A program made the position numbers and the translations under genes. Below, piece after piece: positions 45,284 through 55,325 of a stretch of 64,000 bases of DNA (position 1 is its first letter; each line of letters starts with the position of its first letter). Location of the stretch: assembly GCA_010015675.1 (NCBI GenBank), contig ML976982.1:735001-799000 (forward strand), written 5' to 3'. The notes under the pieces were generated by a model. It saw only the letters and a list, made by a program, of their open reading frames with translations. It did not search any database and was not told the origin of the DNA. The stretch is from Byssothecium circinans (Eukaryota > Ascomycota > Dothideomycetes > Pleosporales > Massarinaceae).

Positions 45284-46605
45284 ATGATCCTCTCGAGTAT
45301 CATGCGACTTCTCCTGCTATTTGCGCTCCCAGCCCTCGCCGGCATGATCAAAAACGGCACCCTCTGCACCGTAGCTCCCTCCGGAACTAAAGATGACTCT
45401 CCTTCCATTATGGACGCCTTCAAGCAATGCGGCCAAAATGGACAAATCTCCATCGAAGAAGGCGACTACACAATCGCCAAAGTAATGGACGTCCTCAACC
45501 TCAAGAACTGCGACATTTCCATCAAAGGCACGCTTACCTGGAACGACGACATCAATTACTGGACGAGAAACAGCATCGGCGTGACATATGCGCAGCGAAG
45601 CACCGCTTGGAGGCTGGGAGGAGACACCTTTAGTTTAAGAGGCCATGGAAAGGCGTTGTTTCATGGCAATGGACAGAAATGGTATGATGCTAATCGAAAT
45701 GGGAGTAATATGGCCGGAAGACCAATCAGTCTTACCTTGTGGAAAGCGAAGAATGTGCTGGTGGATGGAATTACTTGGAGGCAGCCGCAATTCTGGTGCG
45801 CTCTCAGTTTACGGGTGAGGAAGCTCAATCAAAAACTAATTATTTTCAGGCACACTTTCGTCGCATACTCCGAGAACATAACGATGACAAACCTTGACAT
45901 GAACGCTACCTCCACGTCGCAATGGAACACAGTCAACACCGATGGCACCGATACTTGGAACTCTAAAGACATCACGATCATGAATTGGAAAGTAAAATGC
46001 GGCGACGTAAGCCATCCAACCTCCATCCTCTCAACTTCCCAATCTGACCTGTATCAAAGGACTGCATTTCCATTAAAGGAAACAGCTCAAACGTCCATGT
46101 GAAGAACGTAACATGCTACGAATCCGGTGCTGCCTGCATCGGCTCCCTCGGCAACCCGGCCTCCACACCCGACTACGTCGACAACATCCTCTTCGAAGAC
46201 TTCACTGCAATCCATTCCTCCAACGCAGCGTGGATCAAAACATACCCCGGGCAGGGCCACGTACGCAACGTCACGTTCCGCAACTTCCAGTTCACTGACG
46301 TCAATCAACCAATCTATGTCTCGCCCTGTATTTATAGCTACTCGAATTGCGATGGCAGTCGATTGAAGATTAGCGATGTGACGTGGGAGAATATCACGGG
46401 GACTAGTCGGTACAATGTTGCGGCGGGGATTTATTGTAGTAAGAATGTGCCCTGTACGGGGTTCAAGTTTAAAAATATCGATATTAAGCCGAAGGCGGGA
46501 GGATCGGCGAAGGTGCTGTGTAGTAATATGAATAGCAACAGTGGGCTGAGTTGTACGGGGACGTGTCCGGCGGGGTGGGTACAACAGTTGAGTGGGGATG
46601 CTTGA
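45284..46605 (+). CDS. secreted GH28-like pectinase (polygalacturonase superfamily)
   Basis: Right-handed beta-helix glycosidase-like protein, probably acting on pectin outside the cell. Exons 45284-45795, 45850-46006, 46060-46605; 404 residues. Signal peptide residues 1-~25 (MRLLLLFALPALAG, preceded by MILSSI). Catalytic motifs: NTDGTDTW (Asp202), and GDDCISIKG, whose Asp223-Asp224 pair is joined across intron 2. The usual G-H-G motif reads SGAACIGSLG, so the conserved His is replaced by Ala, and R-I-K appears as WIKTYPG. The beta-helix continues to a Cys-rich end. These deviations suggest a distinct GH28 subgroup (exo-acting or rhamnogalacturonan-type) or loss of activity. Confidence 0.87.
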
Positions 46606-47596
46606 GTTAGTAGTGAAGAGATCTGATCACTGCTCGATTTACAAAATACCAAACTTATTCGAAACCCTATTGGATACGCAATACTGGTATTGTGGGCTTC
46701 AGCGCATCCGTGGACCATTTGAAAGTATAACTTCTGTTTTGCCTTGTGGTAGAGTTGACAGTTAAGCGTCTAAGCCTCGCCTCGTCGCCACTTTCAGCAG
46801 TTCCCCCACGCGAACCAAGACAGCGCACGCCACAATTCTCAGCCCTTGCTATTTAACTCGCCCGTGCAACACAAATCTGACATCGACCAAACAATACTAT
46901 TAACGGGTATTAAGTAAAACTGTTCGAGATTTGTCATCCTTTTTCCAATAGTGCTGTATGAGCTCCCCAAAACTCTAGTCTGCCTTCTCCGTACCGTGGC
47001 TTACAATGCTTGCAAATTGGAAGATGGCAAATGGCTTTGGATAGACCCATTTTCTCGTTTGAGTGGTTTCGTAAGGTGATGGCTTTATACGGAAGTTCTT
47101 AACTCAGAGAATTTGCCCTTTTGGTTGCCTTGCTTTGTGATTGTCGCTGGGCGTAGTTGTGCGAGAAAAAGCTTGGGTTGATTTGTAGGTCTTACGAAGC
47201 AAGTTTCTGTCAGTTTGCCTACGGGATTCTGCTATGCTGTGTAGGCAAAGAGATTTTTGCGTGTTTTGTTGCCTGGATGAAGGCTTTGATAGACTTGATC
47301 CGTTCGGAGGAGGATAGTTAGTAGCCTTAAGGCTATGAAGGGAGGTTTTGGCAAAGCTTCAGAACGCAGGATATAAAAACCCCAGTTGTTTGTTAGAAAG
47401 AGAGCAGTATTCGAAACTCGAGACTTCGGGCTCTCATCTCAATCTGCAACAGAAACTATTGAGCGAGCGAGGCCACATTTTTCTTTTCTGTGGACATTCT
47501 ACACTCTTCTTTGATCACTTTTGCAATAACACATCTGACCCTCAGACTGTGTCACACCTTCAATATTCATAGAGACAGCAAAGAACTGCAAGCACC
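46606..47596. other. intergenic, DMATS promoter
   Basis: No supported gene. Contains a TATA box (listed separately) 220 bp before the prenyltransferase ATG. Confidence 0.4.
47371..47378 (+). promoter_or_regulatory. TATA box of the prenyltransferase gene
   Basis: ATATAAAA in an otherwise mixed sequence, about 220 bp upstream of ATG 47597; implies a 5' UTR of roughly 190 bp. Confidence 0.4.
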
Positions 47597-48863
47597 ATGT
47601 CCACCAACGCCGACCTCTGGTACCGCGACATCGCGCCCCTACTCCAAACCATGATCTCAAGCGCCAAGTACCCATCCGACGTCCTCGAAGCACACATGCG
47701 CTTTTTCAAAGCAACTGTCTGCACATCATTCGGTCCACATCCGGATGTAACAGCTAAGAAGCCGTTCAAGAGCTATATGAACGATGACCACACGCCCATT
47801 GAACTAAGCTGGAGTTGGAAGAAGACTTTAGCGACAAGTGGTGAAAAGGTCCTACCGAAAGTTCGCTACTCAGTGGAGCCTATAGGCGAGCATGCCGGAT
47901 CTAAAAAAGATGTTTGGAACCAAGAAGCGCCAGAGAGGTTTCTTCGCGGTTTGAAGAGCAGTGGGGAAGTTGATGTGGATTTTAAATTGTACGACTACTT
48001 CCGCGAGGCAGTACTAAACTTCAAGGCCTCGACTACAGTCGATCAATCAGTCACAGAAGCATCATCCCAGTTCCTCGCCATCGAACTCGCAGCCACAGGA
48101 AAAATGCGCACGAAAGCATACTTCATGCCCCCCGGCAAAGGCGAGGCGCAATTCCATACCATCGTCCGCGCGGTAGAAAAATACCCTGAAACAGGCAGCC
48201 TCCTCCTCAAAGCACTGGATCTTGTAAAATCCGCCGGTCCTTCACAGCCAGGAGAAACAGCGCCGATGCTGGCGGTAGACTGCATCGATCCCCAAGAAGC
48301 ACGCATCAAGATATACATCCGCAAAAACGCCACGAGCGTTTCCAGTGTTATCGCTACGTTGGAAACATCCGGTTCGAAGCTGGGGGAGACGCAGAGATCC
48401 TTGTTGAGGGATATATGGCGCAGTGTCCTCAGCCTCGACCACACTTCCATCTCCGCCGACACGGATGAGCTCCCGCTTAACACGCACAATACAGCTGGTA
48501 TGATATATCACTTTGACCTGCGCCTGAACTCAAGTGCACCGAAGGTCAAAGTGTACATCCCGGTCAAGCACTACGGGAAGAACGATCTAGAAGTTGCGAG
48601 AGGGTTGTCGGGGTGGTTGGAGAGGAATGGGATGGGCTTGAGGGAGGGGAATTATCTTGATGCTGTGGAGCGCATGTGGTAAGTCTATGGATTTTGTTGG
48701 GTGAGATAAGGGGATGGAGCTGATTATTCGATACAGCGTTCATCGCCGGCTAGAAGCTGGACGTGGGTTCCAGACGTATGTTTCAGTGGCTTTTGAGGGA
48801 GAGGACGTTGGTGTTACTGTGTATCTGCAGCCAGAAGTTTATTGTGAGGCAAGGAGGAAGTAG
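47597..48863 (+). CDS. DMATS-type aromatic prenyltransferase
   Basis: Transfers a prenyl group, usually dimethylallyl, to an indole or other aromatic substrate in secondary metabolism; soluble ABBA-barrel enzyme. Exons 47597-48678 and 48737-48863; 402 residues. The second exon is short but adds the last strands (RRLEAGRGFQTYVSVAFEGEDVGVTVYLQPEVY), matching the family C-terminus. Recognisable elements: an opening LWYRDIAPLL, then PIELSWSWK (the aromatic-substrate Glu region), RYSVEPIGEHAG, KAYFMPPGK and VKVYIPVKHYGKNDLEVARG (the K-x-Y-x-P diphosphate-binding strand). No NRPS, PKS, P450 or methyltransferase is nearby, so its substrate cannot be inferred. Confidence 0.92.
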
Positions 48864-49595
48864 ATCTGGGGCTGATGAAGCGTTAGGAGGTTGTTGTGCG
48901 GGAGTGTTTGGTCTTGGTTTTTCTTTTTGTTTTTAGTTTTTGTTTTTAGTTTTTGTTTTTTTTGATGGTGGACTGTTCGAGCTAGGAACGTTGGATTCTC
49001 CTGTCCTGGGATATTTGTGAAAATTTACCTTATGCCCACGGTAGACTGCAAAAGAAGAAGTTATTGGGCTAGATATTTGCACGTGACTTTCCACTTCACT
49101 GCCGAAATACGGCTTAGCGTATGATTTTTGGTTTTGTTCCAATCTCAGCCAAGCGCAGGATTATCGGCTTAGATTAATGCAGCGATGATATGGTTACAAT
49201 TTCAAACGGAAAAATTCCACCTTCATCAACAACATGGCCACGAGATGTACTTGTTTGCAGCCCAAGCTACTGCTAATCAATGCCAAATTTGCCCTACTAT
49301 TGCTGAATTTCGGTGACGTTCTTTGTTCAACAAAGGTCTATGAAGGAGTGAACAAAGACGAAGTACCCAAATACAGACAACAACAATGCATTACGGTCCA
49401 CGAGACGTGCGCAACAAAGAAAATTGATCTAAATGAGAGACGCGAGACTCGTCGAAGGCAACTACGCTGTAGGAACAATGAAGGGTTTTTTGTTTAAAGC
49501 AATGGTTTCCTCGCATACTCTCCTCAGCACTCATATCAGCACGTCCATTTTTTACACCAAAAAGCCATATCAAAAACAACGAAACCAACAACATA
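48864..49595. other. intergenic between prenyltransferase and small secreted protein
   Basis: T-rich 48916-48964 (see repeat). No supported coding sequence; a plus-strand frame at 49234-49497 contains a few Cys but has no signal peptide or clear start context. Confidence 0.4.
48916..48964. repeat. T-rich low-complexity tandem (TTTTTAGTTTTTG)
   Basis: About three diverged units of T5-AG-T5-G in the 3' flank of the prenyltransferase gene. Confidence 0.7.
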
Positions 49596-49889
49596 ATGTA
49601 CTCTACAATCATCCTCTTCTCCATCACGACCCTCGCTTCCGCCGCCGCCATCAAGCCGCGTGGTGTCGCCGGCACAGTATACACCTGCACGAAGCCCAAT
49701 TTCACCGGTGAATGCACCTGGACGAAGCCAGTAGACTTCTGTCGCCTAGGTCAACCAGCGTCCATCGGTCCGGATGAAGGTGGAGCCTGTCTGCTCTATA
49801 AAGGCTCCAGCTGCCAGACCGGTACGGGATTAAGGCTGATTTCTTTTCCGGGAGATGGTAACTTGAGTGGGTATAACATCCCTCCCTAG
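49596..49889 (+). CDS. small secreted cysteine-containing protein (effector-like)
   Basis: Single exon, 97 residues. Signal peptide MYSTIILFSITTLASAAA, then a KPR dibasic site. The mature part has five Cys (TCTK, GECTW, DFCRL, GACLL, SSCQT) and Gly/Pro turns; no known domain. Size, secretion signal and Cys content fit fungal effector-like or cell-surface proteins, but function is unknown. Its stop codon lies at the edge of the AT-rich transposon block, with RIP-degraded repeat starting within about 80 bp. An odd Cys number and a short hydrophobic tail (GYNIPP) could mean the original C-terminus was cut by the repeat insertion. Confidence 0.72.
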   Translation: MYSTIILFSITTLASAAAIKPRGVAGTVYTCTKPNFTGECTWTKPVDFCRLGQPASIGPDEGGACLLYKGSSCQTGTGLRLISFPGDGNLSGYNIPP

Positions 49890-50047
49890 GTCACCGGACA
49901 CACTGTGTAACCGGACAAGACTACCATTTAGACACGTTAGTTTTTCACTCGCGAATCTATTGCGTTATAGCCATAAAATAAATATATTCTAGCTATTTCC
50001 GCTCTAGTAATTAGCTTATAATAAGAAAATTACTATAGTTTTAACTA

Positions 50048-51889
50048 ACGTATTCCACCACCGAAGCGGCCACTTTTCCTTGGCAACACCATCACCACAC
50101 TTATCACGAAATGCCTCGACCAACAAACGCAATACTTGTTTAACAAGAAGGCAGGATTGAGCTTGCCCTTCAAGCTTACCAATTAGGCCAACTTACAAGC
50201 CTCCAACGCGCTGCTGAGGCTTTTAACGTTCGTCATCAGAGACTCTCTGCACGCCTCAACGGAACCGCCTCTTGACCAACAACAGTACCGAACTGTTCAA
50301 AACTGTCCTCGACCGAAGAGGACACGCTTGTCCGATACATCCTCGACCTTAATTCGCGAGGATTCGCGCCTACATTGGGCGAAGTGTTAGATATAGCGAA
50401 TAAACTACTGCGCAAGCGGGGTGGTGAGCAAGTAGGCATTAACTAGGCAGTATAGTTCGTAGACTGTTTAGAACAGTTACAAATGGTTTAGAACTATTTA
50501 AAGGACCGTTAGAGGGCACTACAGGAAGATCCTGAGGTGGTTAGCGCGTGGTTTAAGCTTATACAGGATACTAAAGCAAAGTACGGCATACACGATAATG
50601 ATATACATAACTTTGATAAGACTGGCTTTTAGATAGGTATTATTAGCTCTATAAAAGTGGTTACTAGCTCAGAGAAGTAAGAAAGGCCTACAACAGTTCA
50701 GCCAGGCAATAAAGAGTGGGTAACGGATATCTAGAGTATATATTTAAATAGTATATTCACCCTACTATTTATTATATACAAAGGATGTGTCTATATCTCT
50801 TTGTGGTACTAGGAAGCTAATATACTACGCTATTAGAAGCTCTTAATCTTAAAGAATAGATAGACGACTAATAAGCTTAGTCTCGCGTAGTTAAAGCACT
50901 TTAACGCATATACAAAGGCGAGAACTATTGGCGTCTATTAGTTGCTAATTTTAGATGGCCACGAAAGGCACCTAAATTAAGATTTTAAGGATTATTATTA
51001 CAATAATAAGATCCTTACGCTCTATATACTACCGCACTTATTACACATCCTCCAGCCGCTTAATATGGTGTTATTCTCGCCGCTTAAGTATAAGTACTCT
51101 AAAATTATTTAGGGCTTAGCGTAATAGCGCGTTTTTTACGTTAATAAAGAAACGTTCCTACCAGCCTTTAAAGATGCATTTTTAAGCGTGTTTATGGTTT
51201 AGAACTGTTGAAAGGCCTTTAAGGCAATAGGGCTAGTCCCTCTGAACGCGTAGGTAGTACTTAATTACCTTAATATATATATACGCACCCTACTAGGACC
51301 CCTACTACTAGAGACGCTATAGCTATTAAGGACTCTAAGTAATACACGCGAATTTAGCTTATAGTTAAAGTTTATACGTGATTCTATTACCTAGTCACTA
51401 TAAACAGCGCAGGATAGGCTTTTACAGCTTATTAAAGGTACTAAGTTAGTGCTGCATTATACTACGCTTATAAAGTCGCGTATTAAAGAGCTTAAATAGT
51501 AACTTGCAGTTATAACTAAGCATAAAACACGCAAACGCAAGTATATTTAGAAGGGTGGTACTATAGAGTATAGTCCTATAGCAGACTAGAATAGTTCTAA
51601 ACTATCAGGAACAGTTTAGAATTATAAAAGGGCGAGGGTAGAGGGTAAGGGCGAGGTGCGACAATCGTGATAACCAGGTATTTAGCGCTGTGGCAACTAC
51701 GGTAAGACTAGGCATAACGCGAGAACTTATCAAGCTAATAAAGAGGGTTCTTCTAAGTTAGAGGCTAGTACTTAGTATATATTTTTAGATAGCGATACGG
51801 ACGATAATAATAATGCACTTAAGTAAGTTAGTGTTGCTAAGGAAAAGTAGCCACTTTAGTGGTGTAGCTGCTTCGGTAGTAAAATACGT
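50048..51889 (+). mobile_element. Fot1/pogo-type DNA transposon (Tc1-mariner superfamily), RIP-degraded
   Basis: 1,842 bp with terminal inverted repeats beginning ACGTAT and sharing about 26 positions (left ACGTATTCCACCACCGAAGC, right in reverse complement ACGTATTTTACTACCGAAGC), flanked by TA on each side (50046-47 and 51890-91). Size, TA target and the encoded transposase all fit Fot1-like elements. TIR differences are C-to-T type. Inserted in the left arm of R: flanking R sequence on both sides continues an inverted match to the right arm. Confidence 0.85.
50111..51850 (+). pseudogene. Fot1/pogo transposase remnant
   Basis: From ATG 50111 the frame reads a typical N-terminal HTH region (LQAYQLGQLTSLQRAAEAF), then LVRYILDLNSRGFAPTL (CENP-B-type HTH), YGIHDNDIHNFDKTGF (first catalytic Asp in the DxTGF context), VQPGNKEWVT, LLILDGHERH (second Asp) and LPHLLHILQPLNMVLFSPLK (DDE end), followed by a degraded Cys/His knuckle. 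More than a dozen in-frame TAG/TAA codons fall mostly where the family has Gln or Trp, the RIP pattern. Cannot encode a transposase. Confidence 0.85.
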
Positions 51890-52126
51890 TAGATTAATAC
51901 CTAAACCTTAGTATTATACTATATACCTTTTAAGACTTACTTATTAGTATATTAGTTAATAGCTATAAAAGACTATATAGTATGCAACCTAGATTTAAAG
52001 CTAATATAAGAGGTAGAAGGTAAGAGGTAGAAAAAGTTAGTAATCCCTTTAAATAAAGTTATATATACTAGATATCCTTACTTCCTTCTTATAAGGAGGA
52101 TAGTATATACTAAATAAAGCTATAAC

Positions 52127-52386
52127 NNNNNNNNNNNNNNNNNNNNNNNNNNNNNNNNNNNNNNNNNNNNNNNNNNNNNNNNNNNNNNNNNNNNNNNNNN
52201 NNNNNNNNNNNNNNNNNNNNNNNNNNNNNNNNNNNNNNNNNNNNNNNNNNNNNNNNNNNNNNNNNNNNNNNNNNNNNNNNNNNNNNNNNNNNNNNNNNNN
52301 NNNNNNNNNNNNNNNNNNNNNNNNNNNNNNNNNNNNNNNNNNNNNNNNNNNNNNNNNNNNNNNNNNNNNNNNNNNNNNNNNNNNNN
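52127..52386. other. assembly gap (260 N) with duplicated flanks
   Basis: About 95 bp before the gap (ending TAAATAAAGCTATA) and about 95 bp after it differ at only a few positions. Either a tandem copy of part of R or two overlapping contig ends not merged. Confidence 0.9.
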
Positions 52387-52628
52387 TAAGAAAAGTTAGT
52401 AATCCCTTTAAATAAAGTTATATATACTAGATATCCTTACTTCCTTCTTAAGAGGAGGATAGTATATACTAAATAAAGCTATATATAAGTTTAAAGTAAG
52501 TAAATACCTCTAAAACTAAAAGATCTAGCCTAATAATAGGTTTTTATAAAAATCTTAACACTGCCTTATAATAAAGCTTATATAAGCTATTTTCTAATAG
52601 CTAACTATTTATATTACTACTATATATA

Positions 52629-53694
52629 ACGTAAAGCACCACTGAACCACGCACACCACCGAACCGCGCAGAAATGCTTGGCAAGGAACATCAAGTAGTA
52701 TTATCTTAATAACAAAGCTAAATCTTAATATTTTCTTTTGAAATTTTAAACCTAGATAGACATATATATAAACTAACAGCTATTAAAAGTTTATAGCTAT
52801 AGCTTACGTAATAAAATAGTTATTAGTAAAAAAGGAAATCTTAGGTAAAACCTACCTTTACCTATAGATTAATAGCTAAACGTTAGTAATATACTATATA
52901 ACTTTTAGGATTTACGTATTAGTATATTAGTTAATAGCTATTAAGTTATTATAGCGTGCAGCCAAGGTTTAATACTATAATAGTAGGTATAAGGTAGAGG
53001 GTAAGAAAAGTTAAAAAACCTTCTAAATAAAGTTATATATATTAGATATCTCTACTTTCTTCTTAGGAGGAGGATAGTATATACTAAATAAAGCTATATA
53101 TAAAGTTTAAAGTAAGTAAATACCTCTAAAACTAGAAGATCTAGCTTAAGAAGTGTAGATTTTTAAATTAGACACTACCTTATTATAAAGCTTATATAAG
53201 CTAATTTCTAGTAGATAAATATTTATATAACTTCTATATATATATATAAAGTATATCTATAGATAAAAAGTAAGAATATCTAGCTAGATAAAATATTTAT
53301 TTATATTTTTCTAATTTTAGGAATCTCTATCCTTCCTACGCTAATTCTCTAATAGGTCTAGGCTGCACGCTATAATTTTAGTACTAATAGGTATATTATA
53401 TATATATAAACTAGCTCTAAAGTTATTATAATTTATTAAGCTAGTTTATTAGGTGTTGTAGGGTATAGAGCTTAAGCGACCTAATATTCTCTATACTTAT
53501 ATAGCTTACTAAGATATTAGAAAGCCTAGAATATCTTTTTATAACCTTTTAGATCTATATTATATATAGCTGTATTTAAAATTTCAGCTTAATAGCTCTA
53601 TTATTTAAATTGTTATTAAGGGTTGAATATTTGATTTTCCGCCAAGCATTTCTGCGCGGTTCGGTGGTGTGCGCGGTTCGGTGGTGCTTTACGT
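52629..53694. mobile_element. T: non-autonomous TIR element (pogo-like ends) carrying an R copy
   Basis: 1,066 bp bounded by inverted repeats of about 54 bp (52,629-52,682 and 53,641-53,694) that start ACGTAAAGCACCAC and end AATGCTTGGC, with two C/T-type differences. TA flanks both ends. Each TIR contains two copies of a CACCACCGAACCGCGCA unit. The ACGTA terminus resembles the Fot1 element next door. The interior is mostly a contiguous R copy (about 52,855-53,545), leaving roughly 250 bp of unique sequence, so T was originally MITE-sized. It has no transposase. Confidence 0.8.
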
Positions 53695-54000
53695 TATATA
53701 TAAAGTTTATTAAAAGAAAGGAAGTAAGAATATCTAGCTAGATAAAATATTTAATTAAATTTTTCTAATTTTAGGAATCTCTACCCTCCTTACGCTAATT
53801 CTCTAATAGGCCTAGGCTGCACGCTATAATTTTAGTACTAATAGGTGTATTATATATATATAAACTAGCTCTAAAGTTATTATATTTTATTTAGCTAGTT
53901 TATTAGGTATTGTAGGGTATAAAGCTTAAGCGAACCTAGAATTCTCTATACTTATATAGCTTACTAAGCTATTAGAAATCCTAGAATATTTTTTTATAAT

Positions 54001-54475
54001 TATTACTAAGGGGTATACTTGCTAGGCCTAATCCATGTTAGGGGAGGTTAGTTAGTGTAAGGTGTATACGTTAGGTAGTATGCTTTAGTAATTCAAGAGG
54101 TAAACGTGTGAAAGTAACTAATTCTATAACTAACTATAGAATAACTAAGTATTAATCTAGGTAAGAGATAAACTATTAAGAGTTGACTATAAAGAACTAG
54201 AATCCCTAAGATAAAGGAAATCCATCTAGTCTTTATATCGCTTATTCTATTCCTTTAATCTTATGATCTCTAGAGATCCTAAGATCACCCCTAATCTCTT
54301 AATCTCTTAAGATCTAGAGGTTAGTCTATAATCTTTATTCTTAGTAAGATTAATGTCACGTGACTACTAACCTAATCCTACTCTATGCATTACTATATTA
54401 CTATCCTCTAGCCTCTACACCTTCAGCGCTACATTATCTAGTCCTAGATACCCTGTATCTATCTTATTTATAACA
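54001..54475 (-). repeat. 3' LTR of G1
   Basis: On the minus strand it runs from TGTTATAAATAAG to CCTTAGTAATA. It aligns in inverted orientation with the LTR of G2 (about 57,583-58,005); the shared block includes TTCTATAACTAACTATAGAA, identical in both. The expected terminal CA reads TA here. Confidence 0.75.
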
Positions 54476-54668
54476 TTATCCCCCTCTTTAGGATTATTGT
54501 CCTGATATCTATAAAGATCTAGCCGTTATGCCGTGTTAGGTCTTAGCTAGCGTATAAAGTGCATGAGTTCCCTACTATAAGTAGTATTATATCCTCCTTA
54601 GGTGTTCCTTAACCTCCTGCCTAACCATACCTAGGGAATCCTATCCTTAAGTCCTAAAGGTTCCTCGC

Positions 54669-55325
54669 ATGGATCCTTTGTCTGTTCCTGCTAACATGTC
54701 CACTACTCGTTAAAAACTACTTGCCCGTCACGTTCTAGTGAACGGCTGCAAGATGCCTTCCCCATGCTTAGCTTGTTATAAAGAGAGCTAAAAGTGCATT
54801 ATAAGTTTAGACTCTAGGCGTTGTTTCAAGTATATTAATTACAACTACAAATGTAATCTAGTCGTGACTCCTCGTAAGTAGGCTAAGCTAGATGCGAAGC
54901 ATAGTCGCCTCTATATCTTAATCTTAGAGTCTTAGCTAGAGTTAGAGAAGCTTAATTATTAAGAGAAAGAGATATATTATTAAGAGTTAGCCTTAATAGA
55001 AGAGATAGAGAGCCTTAAACGTAAGGCTAGATTATTAACCTCTACTTCTAAGAGTATAGATGCTACTATTGCGCCTTTACTACTACTACCCGTATTATTG
55101 ACTAACCTAGGCTGGTCGTAGGCTAACTCTTCTTTCTTATTTAATCCTTCTTTATCTTTTAACTTTTCTTCTTTCCTAGCAAACTTAGAACTACTACCTT
55201 TAGATGCTATTAGTGATAACCCTTTACTAAATCCTTATAGCCTATAAGATTCTATATTAGTTCTTAAGTATTCTAGCTTTCTAGCTAATCCTTCCACTTA
55301 ACTAAGTACTTCCACTAACATTTGA
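54669..55325 (+). pseudogene. antisense ORF in G1 with Zn2Cys6-type cysteine pattern
   Basis: Frame of 218 codons from ATG 54669 to TGA 55323-55325, running opposite to pol and overlapping the antisense of the chromodomain. At 54,765-54,854 it reads C-X2-C-X6-C-X8-C-X2-Y-X6-C: the spacing of a fungal binuclear zinc cluster with the fifth Cys changed to Tyr (TGT to TAT type). It is preceded by KLLARHVLVNGCKMPSP and followed by a charged, Leu/Glu-rich coiled-coil-like segment. Several TAA/TAG codons interrupt it. Ordinary Ty3 elements do not need such an ORF; I recall similar Cys-rich ORFs near fungal Gypsy elements but cannot verify that here. Confidence 0.65.

Larger units (their letters stand above)
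49970..54000. repeat. R: AT-rich inverted-repeat element, outer copy, split by two insertions
   Basis: Left arm 49,970-50,047 plus 51,890-52,628 (includes the N gap) and right arm 53,695-54,000. The left end (ATAAATATATTCTAGC) matches the reverse complement of the right end (AATATTCTAGG), and the arms share GTRTGCARCCTAGR in inverted orientation (left about 51,985, right GGCTGCACGC about 53,816). A second copy without a central break lies inside T at about 52,855-53,545. Heavily mutated; no coding capacity seen. Probably a non-autonomous DNA element; class uncertain. Confidence 0.6.

Noticed and set aside
46087..46584. 165-codon minus-strand frame
   Set aside because: Antisense of the GH28-like last exon.
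49234..49497. 87-codon frame with several Cys before the small secreted protein
   Set aside because: No signal peptide, highly charged C-terminus, overlaps nothing recognisable; possible but unsupported.
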